Source of the DNA: Fibrobacter sp.
GTDB taxonomy: Bacteria; Fibrobacterota; Fibrobacteria; Fibrobacterales; Fibrobacteraceae
NCBI GenBank assembly: GCA_024398835.1
Contig: JAKSIK010000008.1
Coordinates: forward strand, 29,700 to 93,699
Length of the DNA stretch: 64,000 nt
Direction of reading: 5' to 3'
Position numbers and translations under genes: made by a program. The notes beneath the pieces are model-generated. The model searched no databases. It worked only from the letters and a program-made list of their open reading frames with translations, and was not told the origin of the DNA. This document shows positions 8,545 to 17,889 of this stretch, one piece after another. Each line of letters begins with the position of its first letter. The stretch's first letter is position 1.

Positions 8545-11500
8545 ATGAACTGTTGTTTGAAATTGTTGGCTTTGGTGTGCGCCGTTTCCACCGCCGCGCT
8601 GGCTTCCGGCATTTACGGGAACCAGAGTGACATCCGTTGGAAGGCCGCCGCTACGGACCATTTCCAGTTCATCTACCCTGCCGAATACACCGACCACGCC
8701 GCACAGGTTTCCGCCTACGCCGAAGCCGTCTACGATAGCGTTGTGAGCCGTTACCGCAAGGATTTGCCCGGGCGCGTGAATGTGACCCTCAGCAATTCCC
8801 TCTACAGCAATGGCAACGCCATTCCTACAGAAAATACCGTCAACCTATGGCTCACGGACTGGGATTTCAAGCTCCGCAGTACCCACGGCTGGACTGCCGA
8901 TGTCATCACCCACGAATTCAGCCACTTGGTGAGCATTGAAAACGGCAGCAAACTTCCACCCAGCATTTTTGGAGTGCAAGCTAGCTACACGGACTACTAC
9001 AACGAACGCACCACCTCCGATTTCGCAACCCTGATACCATTCACTCTGCAACCGCTGTGGCTTGCGGAAGGCACCGCCCAATATGAATCCGCACGCATGG
9101 GCTTTGACGGCTGGGATACCCACCGCGACATGATTCTACGCGTGGCAGCCCTGAACGATGATTTGCTCTCTCTGGAATACATGAACGATTTCGGCGATAA
9201 CTCCCTGGATGCCGAACTTGGACCCTACAATCAAGGATTTTCTCTGGTCCGCTACATCAGCAAGCACTATGGCGAAGATGCCGTTCCCAAAATTTGGACG
9301 GAACTTTCCAAACTGCATCGGGCTACCTTGAACGGAGCCATCAAAAAGGTTTTGGGCATTAGCGAAAAGGAACTCTACGAAGCCTGGAAAGCGGAAATCA
9401 CCGCCGAATACAAAGCGCAAAAAGATTCCCTCGGCACACTCGTGGAAGGAACGAAAATCACCACCGACGCTTTCTGGCAGGACTTTCCCGTTGTAGCAGG
9501 GAAAAACGTCTACGGCGTTTCCAACTTTGGCGGGCCCTGGTTTGATGGAGGCATCTTCAAGATTCCGCTGGACGAAGACAGCACGGAAGCCCTCAAGAAA
9601 GATAGCGCCAACGCTGCACTCAAGGATAGTTCCGAAGCGGGCGGCGTAGAAATCGGAGACGCCCTCATTGAACAAGAAGATTCCACGCTGGACATTACCA
9701 AATACAGCAAGTCTGGCTTCAAGACAAAGAAGCCCTGGTTTGATAAGGGCATTGATATTTTCGAGGATTCCCTCCGCGGGCCCATTCTCACCTACGTCAA
9801 CTACCAGAATCGCGATAAAGACGGACACGCCCACTTTGACATTGGCGTTGTAGACACTAACAAGAATTCTCTGAGTTTGACTTACTTGGCCGACGCCGTC
9901 TTCCCGAGCATTGACGCCAAGGGAGAGACCCTGTATTTTGCAAGACGGGAAAACTCTTCCACCCGATTTGTGCTGAGTAAAGTTCCATTCCCAAAGGATT
10001 TTGACAACTACACCACCGAAGCCCCTGTTGACATTTTTGTGCCCGACGCGAAATACCGCTACTTCAACATTTTCAACCCCAAGGCAAGTCCTGACGGAAA
10101 GCAAATTCTCTTTGGATTCTTTGACGATGTACACCGCGGTTTAGCGGTTGTGGGTAGCGACGGAAGTGGTTTTAGAATTCTGACAGACACTACGACTCAA
10201 GTGGATGAGCGCGACGGTATTTGGGCAAACGATACGAAAATCATTTTCACCAGCAACAAGAACAACATTTTCAACCTCTTTGAAAGGAACCTGGACGGAA
10301 GTAACGAAAGGGCGCTAACCAATGTGGTAGGAGGCGCCTTTACGCCTGCACTGGCCGAAGATACGCTCTATTTTACGGAATACGACGAAGACGGATTTTC
10401 ACTCTATAAGCTGGGCTACAACAAGAATCATGAAAAGCAGTTCCGGGATAGCCTCGTAGTCACACCACGAGATAGCATCATCCAGATTGCAGATACCGTT
10501 TGGAGCGTATGCGATACTGTTGCGGATAGCCTTAGCGCAATCCCGGACGCTGAAATCGCAAGCAAAGACAGTCTTGTTGCAAGCAAGGATAGCGCAGTCG
10601 CAAGTAAAGACAGCGCCGCAAGCGAATCCCTTCCGCAGTGCGTATCCACGCCAACCATCACTCTTCGAGATAGCACCATCACTCTCCAAGATACTTCCAT
10701 TCTCAAAGTGGAAATCAAGGACAGCGCGGCCATCACTTTGCACGGAACGCTGCCACCAAAAATTCAGAAAAATATTGAGCTGGCAGACCGCGAGTTTGCC
10801 AACGCCGAAAAGGATTACAGACCCATTCCCATGACGCCACTATTCGTCCCCATGATTGTGTTCAACGAAAATGCACCTGACCTGACCGTTTTTGGCGAGG
10901 GCCAGTTGAAAGCAAAGGTGGGATTAGCCGTTCTTCTTTCCGACCCCTTAAAGAAAAATGCCGTAGAAATGGGATTGCTACTTGAAGTGGGTGCGGGTTT
11001 TGATTACGTCAATGGCGACGGGCTCAACCCTGAACAGGAAAAGGAATTCTACATCTCCTGGGAAAACCGCAGCACACCTTTTGATTTAGGCCTCACCTAT
11101 TCCTACGCCAACTACACCAGCAAAGATACCGTGCGGTACGAAGATGTTCGGGCCCACGACGGCGATTCTCTGGGAATCAGCAACTACGCCATTCCCATGC
11201 AGTCCATTTCTGGGCGAATTGGCTACAGCATTTTCAAAACCATCGATACCCTGCAGGCCGCAGTGGGCTACGACTGGGCCGATTTCAATCTCTACGAAGA
11301 CGATTTCAGCTGGACCTATCAAAAGCGGCTTAGCGCCTTGATCGCTCTTGGCCTGTACGGCGATTTGGACGAAGAGAATTCCTCGGGAATTTCTGGCCAG
11401 GGTGATGGCGTATTCCTCTACTATCAATACTCCAACAGCGATCTCTACCGCCCAGGAACATTCGCCGAAAGTTTCTACATCACAGAAAGCGGTTCCGTGA

Positions 11501-12129
11501 AGCCCAAATACCGCAACTTCAACATCAACGAAGTGGGCATCAACCTCTACGGCAGCGTTCAAAGCCCGCTTACAGGTGCGCGGCTCGCCGCAGGCGGAAA
11601 GTTGAGCGGCATCATCAAGTGGAACACCAACGCCAAGGAAGACACGCTGGATTCCTACTACTACAGCCCCGTCTTGCTGGAAGGTTATCCTTACTTGCGG
11701 AGTAACGAAGACTTCACCCTCGCCGGGACGAAAACCGCCATGGCAGAAGTCCACTACCTCTTCCCCATCTATGACGATTGGCGCAAGAGCTTCTGGATTT
11801 TCTCCACCCGTGATTTCTACTTCGATGTATTCGCCCAGACAGGTGCTGCCTGGAACACTAAGTGGTTTGATGCAGACAAACTAAAAGACCATAATTTCTG
11901 GGACAGATCTGTTGGATTCAGCCTGCGCATGAGCAACAAACTGTTCTACAGCATTCCGTTGGATATTTCCCTCACGCTGGCACGAGGCTTAAGCCGCATC
12001 GGTGAAGCAGAGGATTTGACCGGCGGAAGAAAGCTCACGCCTATCGATTTGCCGCTATTGCCTAATAGCGTCGCGCCCACTCGCATCAAGTTCGCGATTG
12101 GAATGGGCTTCGTGAATAGCTGGCAGTAA
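8545..12129 (+). CDS. Exported gluzincin peptidase/beta-propeller/barrel fusion
   Basis: This 1194-residue protein has a signal peptide (residues 1-21). Residues about 30-290 form a zinc-peptidase-like domain with HEFSH (His123, Glu124, His127) and a downstream WLAEG (Glu175), the gluzincin arrangement. Residues about 420-640 contain TolB/PD40-like repeats such as NPKASPDGKQILFGFF and DGIWANDTKIIFTSN. A Ser/Asp-rich linker near 670-710 includes the repeat ASKDS. The last about 400 residues alternate aromatic and polar residues as in an outer-membrane beta-barrel. The family is known in Gram-negative genomes, but its substrate is not. An AGGG ribosome-binding site lies about 10 nt before the ATG. 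It is convergent with metH. Confidence 0.8.
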   Translation: MNCCLKLLALVCAVSTAALASGIYGNQSDIRWKAAATDHFQFIYPAEYTDHAAQVSAYAEAVYDSVVSRYRKDLPGRVNVTLSNSLYSNGNAIPTENTVNLWLTDWDFKLRSTHGWTADVITHEFSHLVSIENGSKLPPSIFGVQASYTDYYNERTTSDFATLIPFTLQPLWLAEGTAQYESARMGFDGWDTHRDMILRVAALNDDLLSLEYMNDFGDNSLDAELGPYNQGFSLVRYISKHYGEDAVPKIWTELSKLHRATLNGAIKKVLGISEKELYEAWKAEITAEYKAQKDSLGTLVEGTKITTDAFWQDFPVVAGKNVYGVSNFGGPWFDGGIFKIPLDEDSTEALKKDSANAALKDSSEAGGVEIGDALIEQEDSTLDITKYSKSGFKTKKPWFDKGIDIFEDSLRGPILTYVNYQNRDKDGHAHFDIGVVDTNKNSLSLTYLADAVFPSIDAKGETLYFARRENSSTRFVLSKVPFPKDFDNYTTEAPVDIFVPDAKYRYFNIFNPKASPDGKQILFGFFDDVHRGLAVVGSDGSGFRILTDTTTQVDERDGIWANDTKIIFTSNKNNIFNLFERNLDGSNERALTNVVGGAFTPALAEDTLYFTEYDEDGFSLYKLGYNKNHEKQFRDSLVVTPRDSIIQIADTVWSVCDTVADSLSAIPDAEIASKDSLVASKDSAVASKDSAASESLPQCVSTPTITLRDSTITLQDTSILKVEIKDSAAITLHGTLPPKIQKNIELADREFANAEKDYRPIPMTPLFVPMIVFNENAPDLTVFGEGQLKAKVGLAVLLSDPLKKNAVEMGLLLEVGAGFDYVNGDGLNPEQEKEFYISWENRSTPFDLGLTYSYANYTSKDTVRYEDVRAHDGDSLGISNYAIPMQSISGRIGYSIFKTIDTLQAAVGYDWADFNLYEDDFSWTYQKRLSALIALGLYGDLDEENSSGISGQGDGVFLYYQYSNSDLYRPGTFAESFYITESGSVKPKYRNFNINEVGINLYGSVQSPLTGARLAAGGKLSGIIKWNTNAKEDTLDSYYYSPVLLEGYPYLRSNEDFTLAGTKTAMAEVHYLFPIYDDWRKSFWIFSTRDFYFDVFAQTGAAWNTKWFDADKLKDHNFWDRSVGFSLRMSNKLFYSIPLDISLTLARGLSRIGEAEDLTGGRKLTPIDLPLLPNSVAPTRIKFAIGMGFVNSWQ

Positions 12130-12159
12130 TCGGTTACACGAAATAAATCGGACGAATTT

Positions 12160-14955
12160 TTAAAACAGCTGTTCTCCGCGATTGCGGGCTTCTTCTAGGC
12201 TCACGGATTTTGCCTGCTGCGTAGAAGCGGCGGCCTCATGCTTCTGGCGAAGTTTTTCCTGATAGGTGGCAAGTTCCGTGAGGAACTGTTCCCGCTTGGA
12301 AGCGTTCGTCAAGGCGTCTGCAACAGTAGCGCTCTGGCCTGCATCTCGCGTGTAAATGACGGGGCCCAAGGCTTCGGGCGCGATTTTGATGGCGGTATGG
12401 GCTGCAGAAGTTGCCGCACCGCCAATCATCAGCGGCACATCAATGGCATTGCGCTTGAATTCCTTAGCCACCCGAACCATTTCGTCGAGGCTCGGGGTAA
12501 TCAAGCCAGAAAGTCCCACCATATCGGGCTGTTCCCTCAAAACCGTCTCCACTATTTTTTCGCAGGGGCAAAGAACGCCCAAATCTATGACCTCGTAATT
12601 GTTGCAAGCAAGAACTACAGCCACAATATTCTTCCCGATATCGTGCACATCACCCTTCACGGTGGCAAGTACAATCTTGCCAGACCTGCTGGAACCGCCC
12701 TTCTTTTCCGCCTCGATGTAAGGCAACAAAACGGCAACGGCCCGCTGCATAACGCGGGCGCTTTTCACCACCTGCGGGAGGAAGAGTTTGCCTTCGCCAA
12801 AGAGGCGCCCCACCTCGTTCATGCCGTCCATGAGAGGGCCCTCGATGACCTTCACTGGGTTACCGATGGATGCGCGCAATTCCTCCACATCCTGCTCCAC
12901 AAACTGGTCAAATCCCTTCACCATGGCATAGCGAATGCGTTCCGTCACGGAGAGTTCGCGCCACTTGAGGGCATCGGCATTCCCCGCGGCCTCGGTTTTG
13001 CGACCCTTGACGGTTTCTGCATAAGCCAGCAGTTTGTCCGTCGCATCGGCGCTGCGGTTGAAAATCAGATTTTCAATCAGTTCCCGCTCCTCGCGAGGAA
13101 TATCCTCATAAACCGGGAGCACACCCGCGTTCACAATGCCGAAATCCATGCCGGCGCGGCTAGCGTGATAGAGAAAGCAGGAATGCATGCTTTCGCGAAT
13201 GGCGTTGTTTCCCTTGAAAGCAAAGCTCAAATTACTGATGCCACCCACAATATGGGCGTGAGGCAAATTGGTCTTCACATACTTGCAAGTCTCGATGAAA
13301 TCCTTGGCATAGTTGGCATGTTCTTCCATGCCCGTGCCAATGGTGAGCACATTGGGGTCAAAGAGAATATCTTCGGGAGCAAAGTCCAGGCGACCCACCA
13401 GAAGTCGATACATTCGCTCAATCACCTGAACGCGACGCTCGTACGTTGTGGCCTGGCCCTGTTCGTCAAAAGCCATACACACCACCGCAAACCCATGGCG
13501 ACGAATTTCTGCAGCCTTGGCGAGGAACATCTCCTCCCCTTCCTTGAGGCTAATGGAATTCACGATGCCCTTGCCCTGCACACATTCCATGCCAGCCACC
13601 AGAACATCCCACTTGGAGGAGTCAATCATGATGGGGCAACGCGCCACAGAGGGTTCCGACATAAGCAAATTCAAGAAGTGAACCATGGTGCCCTTGGAAT
13701 CAATCATACCATCGTCCAGATTCAAGTCAATAACTTGGGCACCATTTTCCGCTTGCATTACACCAATGGCGACCGCTTCCGACCAGTTCTTTTCGCGAAT
13801 CAGTCGCGCGAACTTCATGGAGCCCGCAATATTCATCCGCTCGCCAATATTCACGAAACGGCTCTTTGGAATCACGGTCATGGGGTCAAGGCCGCTCAAA
13901 AGGAGTTCATGGGTGCGGGCCGGAATCTTGCGGGGTTTGCGATTCCGCAGGACTTTTGCAAACTCCCGGATGGTATCGGGATTAGTGCCACAGCAACCGC
14001 CCACAATGTTCACCAGGGATTCATCCGCATACTGCTTAATCCATTCCGCCATCATTTCGGGCGTTTCATCATAGCCGCCAAATTCATTGGGAAGCCCTGC
14101 ATTCGGGTGCACACTGACGCGGACAAAAGCATCATTCACGTCACGCAAATGCGGAATCATGTCCTTGGCGCCCAGAGCGCAGTTAAAGCCGATGCTGAAA
14201 ATCGGGTAGCCGCTGACGCTATGCCAGAAAGCCTTTGCCGTCTGGCCCGCCAGCAAACGACCGCTGGCATCCGTAATGGTGCCCGAAACCATGATGGGGA
14301 AAAGTTCGTCTCGCTCTTCACAAATCTTCTGAATGGCATAGAGGGCGGCCTTCACATTCAAAGTATCAAAAGCCGTTTCCACCATAAGCACATCGGCGCC
14401 ACCATCCAACAAACCGCGAACCTGTTCACCATAGGCACGAGTCAAATCCTGAAAGGTCACCGCTCTCGCCGCCGGGTCCGAGACATCAGGACTCATGCTA
14501 GCCGTTTTCGATGTAGGCCCAATAGAACCTACCACAAATTTCCGCTTGGGGATTTCGCCCAAGGCGCCAGTTCGCGTCGCCAAAATATCAGCATCAAATT
14601 CCTTGATGGCCTGCTTTGCCACTTGAGCGCCCGCCTTGGCAATATCGTAAGCCATATTCTCCAAACGGTATTCCGCCTGGCCAATGGAAGTGGAACTGAA
14701 GGTATTTGTTTCAATCAAATCGGCGCCAGCATCCAAGTAAGCCCGATGAACTCCCTTCACCTTCTCCGGCGCCGTAAGGTTCAGAACATCATTATTCCCT
14801 TTCAAATTCACAGGATGATCTTTGAACATGGAACCACGGAAATCTTCTTCCGTTAAATTCAGCTTCTGGAACATCGTTCCGTAGGCACCATCTAAAATCA
14901 AAATGCGGCCATTGCAAGCCGTAGACAAATCCTGATAAGATTTCGAGAGTTTCAT
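12160..14955 (-). CDS. metH: Cobalamin-dependent methionine synthase lacking the reactivation domain
   Basis: MetH transfers a methyl group from methyltetrahydrofolate through cobalamin to homocysteine. The 931-residue protein shows the homocysteine/zinc barrel (GGCCGTNP), the pterin-binding barrel ([13 protein letters not shown], then [10 protein letters not shown]), the cobalamin cap, and the B12-binding domain with DVHDIGKN and its axial histidine. It ends about 70 residues after that domain at [11 protein letters not shown], where the roughly 330-residue AdoMet reactivation domain of the 1227-residue E. coli enzyme would begin. The stop lies 30 nt from a convergent gene, so no displaced fragment can fit. 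The start at 14955 has AAGAAG upstream; a GTG at 14961 is possible. It is the last gene of a lipoprotein operon. Confidence 0.95.
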   Translation of the reverse strand: MKLSKSYQDLSTACNGRILILDGAYGTMFQKLNLTEEDFRGSMFKDHPVNLKGNNDVLNLTAPEKVKGVHRAYLDAGADLIETNTFSSTSIGQAEYRLENMAYDIAKAGAQVAKQAIKEFDADILATRTGALGEIPKRKFVVGSIGPTSKTASMSPDVSDPAARAVTFQDLTRAYGEQVRGLLDGGADVLMVETAFDTLNVKAALYAIQKICEERDELFPIMVSGTITDASGRLLAGQTAKAFWHSVSGYPIFSIGFNCALGAKDMIPHLRDVNDAFVRVSVHPNAGLPNEFGGYDETPEMMAEWIKQYADESLVNIVGGCCGTNPDTIREFAKVLRNRKPRKIPARTHELLLSGLDPMTVIPKSRFVNIGERMNIAGSMKFARLIREKNWSEAVAIGVMQAENGAQVIDLNLDDGMIDSKGTMVHFLNLLMSEPSVARCPIMIDSSKWDVLVAGMECVQGKGIVNSISLKEGEEMFLAKAAEIRRHGFAVVCMAFDEQGQATTYERRVQVIERMYRLLVGRLDFAPEDILFDPNVLTIGTGMEEHANYAKDFIETCKYVKTNLPHAHIVGGISNLSFAFKGNNAIRESMHSCFLYHASRAGMDFGIVNAGVLPVYEDIPREERELIENLIFNRSADATDKLLAYAETVKGRKTEAAGNADALKWRELSVTERIRYAMVKGFDQFVEQDVEELRASIGNPVKVIEGPLMDGMNEVGRLFGEGKLFLPQVVKSARVMQRAVAVLLPYIEAEKKGGSSRSGKIVLATVKGDVHDIGKNIVAVVLACNNYEVIDLGVLCPCEKIVETVLREQPDMVGLSGLITPSLDEMVRVAKEFKRNAIDVPLMIGGAATSAAHTAIKIAPEALGPVIYTRDAGQSATVADALTNASKREQFLTELATYQEKLRQKHEAAASTQQAKSVSLEEARNRGEQLF

Positions 14956-14973
14956 AAGCACTACTTCTTTAAA

Positions 14974-15417
14974 CTACTGAGCATAAGACGGCGTTTTCGA
15001 AATGGCTTCTTCCGGCAACAGCTGCCCCGGCGAAGTCCGCTCTGCATCCTTTCCGCGGAAATTGGGATTATACTGCTTGACCTTTGCCTCTTTGACGTCA
15101 GCCTGAACTTGCTGCAAATGTTTTTCCCATTCCTGCATGGCATCGTCCAGCTCGCCACGGGCCTGGAGCATCAAATCCCGCAATTGCATCAGTTCCAGCA
15201 TTTGGTCCCGCTTCATCATCCAGAGTTCCTCTTCCTCCGGCATCCGCTCGATATTGAAGAGGAGGTTCATATACTTCTCTTCCGCTTCCTTGTAAGCCTT
15301 GTAAGTATCCTTGTAAACCAGATAGCGGTCATCCACCAAAGTCTGCTGTGTTGACGGATGCGTAGAACAACCGACAAACAAAAGCAAAAGTGGAATGAAA
15401 TAAAACGCTCTAGACAT
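14974..15417 (-). CDS. Coiled-coil lipoprotein of unknown function
   Basis: The 147-residue product starts MSRAFYFIPLLLLFVGCS, with lipobox FVGC (Cys 17). The mature part is strongly helical and charged, rich in Glu, Lys, Met and Leu (for example EEEELWMMKRDQMLELMQL), and probably forms a coiled coil. The tail is Pro/Ser-rich. I do not recognise a family. The gene sits 36 nt after another lipoprotein gene and 18 nt before metH, so the four genes from 16845 to 12160 probably form one transcript. The upstream in-frame start at 15447 would mask the signal peptide. Confidence 0.82.
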   Translation of the reverse strand: MSRAFYFIPLLLLFVGCSTHPSTQQTLVDDRYLVYKDTYKAYKEAEEKYMNLLFNIERMPEEEELWMMKRDQMLELMQLRDLMLQARGELDDAMQEWEKHLQQVQADVKEAKVKQYNPNFRGKDAERTSPGQLLPEEAISKTPSYAQ

Positions 15418-15453
15418 ATTTGGTTCTACGGGCACGAGGCCATGCAATCGCCT

Positions 15454-16389
15454 TTATTCGGCGGTTTCCTCAGCGACCTTGGTGTTGTACAGACGTTCAT
15501 TGGTGATGTGGCTTGTGAACTTCACCGTATCCTTCGTCACCGGATGAACCATGGTGTGAGTTCCCACCTTCACTTCGCGCTCCTGGCAAGGAACGCCCGT
15601 CGTGGGGTCCAGCATCACTTCAAACTGCGTGTCGTATTCCGCCTTATGCCCTGCAGTATAGGCCTTATACTTTTCCGGAATGATATTGCTGTTTACATGC
15701 TGCTCCCAGATGTAGTAGGGGAAACTCTCCGTTTCATGGAGATAGACGATGTAATCCAGGCACTTGCGATGGTCGCGGTTTTCAAAGCCCTTGGTCACCA
15801 CAGAATCAATCGCGATGAGGGCGAAGTTCAAGCGGCCCTGATCCTTAAGCATCTGGGTGATGTTCGCCTTCACAGGAACTGTTCCCGTAAGCAGATGGTC
15901 CATCTCCCAGCGGTGTTTTTCCAAGCGCTTCAAATGGGGCTTGTAATCCGGATTCAAAAGCTGCTTACGCCAGCGTTCCGGCATGGGAATCTTTGAGAGG
16001 AGGGAATCGTAGCCGTCTTCTAAACCCGTCAAGCTCACCACATCTCTATCCACAGCGGCAATGTCCACTTCCTTAATGCGCCAAGCCAGTTCTGAAGGCA
16101 TGTAATTCTTCAGGTAACCTCTAGACTTGTCGATGGTATAGGTACGGCGGACCTTCGTGGTATCGCCAGCGGAGGAATACTCCAAATCCGCATAGGCGGC
16201 GGTTATGGTCCCCATCTGTTCTTCGCCATTCAAGTCAATGGTAGCGAAATAGCTTTCCGCATAGAGTTCCATCGTCACAGGCGCGGAGAGTTTGTAATTC
16301 AGAGTCACTTCAGATTCACCGCAACCCGCAAGCAGGAATGACACGCACGCAAAAGCTCCCAAACCAATCCAATTCTTCTTCATCGACAT
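15454..16389 (-). CDS. Large lipoprotein of unknown function
   Basis: The 311-residue product has the signal and lipobox LLAGCG (Cys 23) and should be exported and lipid-anchored. The mature sequence is a mix of beta and helical segments without a recognised domain; an acidic tail ends VAEETAE. Two adjacent start codons exist (16389 and 16383), and a GGTTGGA-like site fits either. It is the second of three lipoproteins, 6 nt after the previous gene and 36 nt before the next. That spacing indicates an operon, and possibly an envelope complex. Confidence 0.82.
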   Translation of the reverse strand: MSMKKNWIGLGAFACVSFLLAGCGESEVTLNYKLSAPVTMELYAESYFATIDLNGEEQMGTITAAYADLEYSSAGDTTKVRRTYTIDKSRGYLKNYMPSELAWRIKEVDIAAVDRDVVSLTGLEDGYDSLLSKIPMPERWRKQLLNPDYKPHLKRLEKHRWEMDHLLTGTVPVKANITQMLKDQGRLNFALIAIDSVVTKGFENRDHRKCLDYIVYLHETESFPYYIWEQHVNSNIIPEKYKAYTAGHKAEYDTQFEVMLDPTTGVPCQEREVKVGTHTMVHPVTKDTVKFTSHITNERLYNTKVAEETAE

Positions 16390-16395
16390 TCCAAC

Positions 16396-16845
16396 CTACT
16401 TGTTCTTCACAAGAGTGATTTCTTTGGCCATCAAAACTTGTTCGCCATTGCTAAACTCCACCACCACACTTCCCGGATTCTTATGGCGAGTGAGTTCGCG
16501 GGCCGTCATAAGGCCGCCCTTCTTGGACTTGCCCTGCATAGTATAGCTAGCCAACTTCGGGTTCACTGCAGCGGAATAGGACCAAATCTTATTGATTTTC
16601 TTTTCAATGGTCCCTGCATAGAAGGAAATGGTGAGCTCCGAAAAATCAAAGCCCTTTCCATAATTGTACTGGATAATAAGAGGGTCCTTCAAGTCAAAAG
16701 TGCTAGTAGTATCCGCAACCGTCTGGGCTCCCGGATTCCATTCGCGACCACAAACAATACCCGCAGGAGCGCTAGTCTGGCAACCACTAAAAACCATCAA
16801 CGCCGCAAAACTGCAAGCCATCCAAAGCATTTTAGAAAACTTCAT
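16396..16845 (-). CDS. Small lipoprotein of unknown function
   Basis: The 149-residue product starts MKFSKMLWMACSFAALMVFSGC, a signal peptide with lipobox FSGC. The ATG at 16845 follows AAGGAT; the longer frame from 16875 is rejected because it hides the signal. The mature domain is about 125 residues and probably a beta sandwich (alternating segments such as PLIIQYNYG and SVVVEFSNGEQVLMAKEI). No family is recognised. It is the first gene of the three-lipoprotein/metH unit and is divergent from the GrpB-like gene. Confidence 0.8.
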   Translation of the reverse strand: MKFSKMLWMACSFAALMVFSGCQTSAPAGIVCGREWNPGAQTVADTTSTFDLKDPLIIQYNYGKGFDFSELTISFYAGTIEKKINKIWSYSAAVNPKLASYTMQGKSKKGGLMTARELTRHKNPGSVVVEFSNGEQVLMAKEITLVKNK

Positions 16846-16948
16846 AAAACCATCCTTGTTGTGGGACTTATCCATTGCTAATGTAGTAAATGAGGAAGGA
16901 GAACGCCAATTCCATATAGGGAGACTACCGAGAAACGGCCCGTTCTAC

Positions 16949-16977
16949 TTGATTATGGCTTCTGTAAGTTATATATT
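16949..16977 (+). promoter_or_regulatory. Promoter of the GrpB-like gene, likely leaderless
   Basis: A -35 hexamer TTGATT (16949-16954) and a -10 hexamer TATATT (16972-16977) are separated by exactly 17 nt. The -10 ends 7 nt before the ATG at 16985, so transcription should begin at or next to the start codon. The intervening bases are GCCCCCC, which cannot act as a ribosome-binding site. Confidence 0.7.
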
Positions 16978-16984
16978 GCCCCCC

Positions 16985-17563
16985 ATGAGCAAGAAACTCT
17001 CCGAAATGACGCTGGAAGAACTGTGGAAATTGTTTCCCATTTCTCTCGTGCCCCCTAACGGCAAATGGAAAGAACATTTTTTGGAAATGGAGGGGTTACT
17101 GAGGGACGTCTTCGCAAAATGTGGAACAGAGGGAAGCACAAAAGTCAAAGTTCACCGAATCAGTCACATCGGCAGCACCGCCATTAAAGGCATCTGGGCT
17201 AAAGACATCGTGGACATCCTTGTGGAATTAGATTCGAGTACAAACTTGAAAACTACCGCCAAAGCCTTGGAACATTTCGGCTTCATCATAATGTCAAATT
17301 CCGACACAAAAATTTCATTGAACTACGGCTACACAGAAAAGGGATTTGCCGAAAAGGTCTATCACATACATCTGCGCCATGCCGGGGATTGCGATGAAAT
17401 CTACTTCCGGGATTACCTGAACAGCCACGAAAATGTGGCGAAAGAATACGAGACTCTCAAATTGAAATTATGGAAGCAGTTTGAATTCGATAGAGATGGC
17501 TACACTAACGCTAAAACAGATTTCATCGCCAAGGTGATGAAGATGGCAAAAACAAATCTGTAA
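16985..17563 (+). CDS. GrpB/UPF0157 family protein (nucleotidyltransferase-like)
   Basis: The 192-residue product belongs to the GrpB family, a nucleotidyltransferase-fold group of unknown cellular role. The family core is visible: HIGSTAIKGIWAKDIVDILVE (residues about 58-78, resembling GSTxxxGxxxKxxxDixv) and YHIHLRHAGD with FRDYLNSH downstream. The N-terminal extension LSEMTLEELWKLFPI is typical of the longer members. The ATG at 16985 fits the promoter at 16949-16977; an in-frame ATG further upstream lies before the predicted transcription start. No partner gene is adjacent. Confidence 0.88.
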   Translation: MSKKLSEMTLEELWKLFPISLVPPNGKWKEHFLEMEGLLRDVFAKCGTEGSTKVKVHRISHIGSTAIKGIWAKDIVDILVELDSSTNLKTTAKALEHFGFIIMSNSDTKISLNYGYTEKGFAEKVYHIHLRHAGDCDEIYFRDYLNSHENVAKEYETLKLKLWKQFEFDRDGYTNAKTDFIAKVMKMAKTNL

Positions 17564-17671
17564 GGTGACGGAACAAAACAAAAACAGCAGGCTTTCCAAG
17601 GAAAGCCCGCCATAAACACCTTTCAAAAATTTTTCTTAGAAGCAAGCAGAGCAAAATCCTTGAGGCGAATG

Positions 17672-17700
17672 CAGCGCAAGCATTTATGCTTGCATTGCTG
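17672..17700. repeat. Strong hairpin in the intergenic gap
   Basis: GCAAGCAT (17676-17683) pairs perfectly with ATGCTTGC (17686-17693), and the stem is extended by CAGC/GCTG after a small bulge. There is no T tract on either side, so it is not an obvious terminator. Function is unknown. Confidence 0.55.
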
Positions 17701-17733
17701 AGCCGATTGGATTTCTGGAAGGCCGCAGGACCC

Positions 17734-17769
17734 AAAAAAAGAACCCGATTTTCTTCGGATTCTTTTTTT
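17734..17769. terminator. Bidirectional terminator between grpB-like gene and pgk
   Basis: An A run, then AAGAA-CCGA pairing with TCGG-TTCTT, then a T run, gives a stem with T tracts on both strands (AAAAAAA before, TTTTTTT after). It can stop the plus-strand grpB-like transcript and the minus-strand pgk transcript. Confidence 0.85.
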
Positions 17770-17786
17770 ATTTATCCACAATATGG

Positions 17787-17889
17787 AATTCACTTAGAAC
17801 CGAGAGAGGCAAGGCGTGAGCCCCCGTAGCGTACTAGTCGTACGTGAGGGGGCGAACAACGCAGCATCTCGATGCGTTATAAGCGAATT
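17787..17889. repeat. Long nested imperfect inverted repeat at the 3' end of pgk
   Basis: Paired blocks lie in order around one centre: AATT (17787/17886), CTTA/TAAG (17793/17880), CGAGA/TCTCG (17801/17867), CCCCC/GGGGG (17821/17848) and CGTAC/GTACG (17830/17840) with loop TAGTC. The inner part is a solid hairpin. The outer arm overlaps the pgk stop codon. It may be an RNA structure protecting the pgk 3' end, or a copy of a palindromic repeat family. Confidence 0.6.

Larger units (their letters stand above)
17564..17887. other. 324-nt gap with several hairpins and no gene
   Basis: I see no plausible coding region between the grpB-like gene and pgk. The stretch holds a GGCTTTCC/GGAAAGCC palindrome (17590-17607), a strong hairpin (17672-17700), a bidirectional terminator (17734-17769) and a long nested inverted repeat (17787-17889) that reaches the pgk stop codon. 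Confidence 0.6.

Noticed and set aside
12238..14856. Long open frame (872 codons) on the plus strand inside metH
   Set aside because: It is fully antisense to metH, has His/Asn-rich composition typical of an antisense frame, and shows no domain.
14955..15417. Cobalamin or SAM riboswitch before metH
   Set aside because: Only 18 nt separate metH from the preceding lipoprotein gene, leaving no room for a leader structure.
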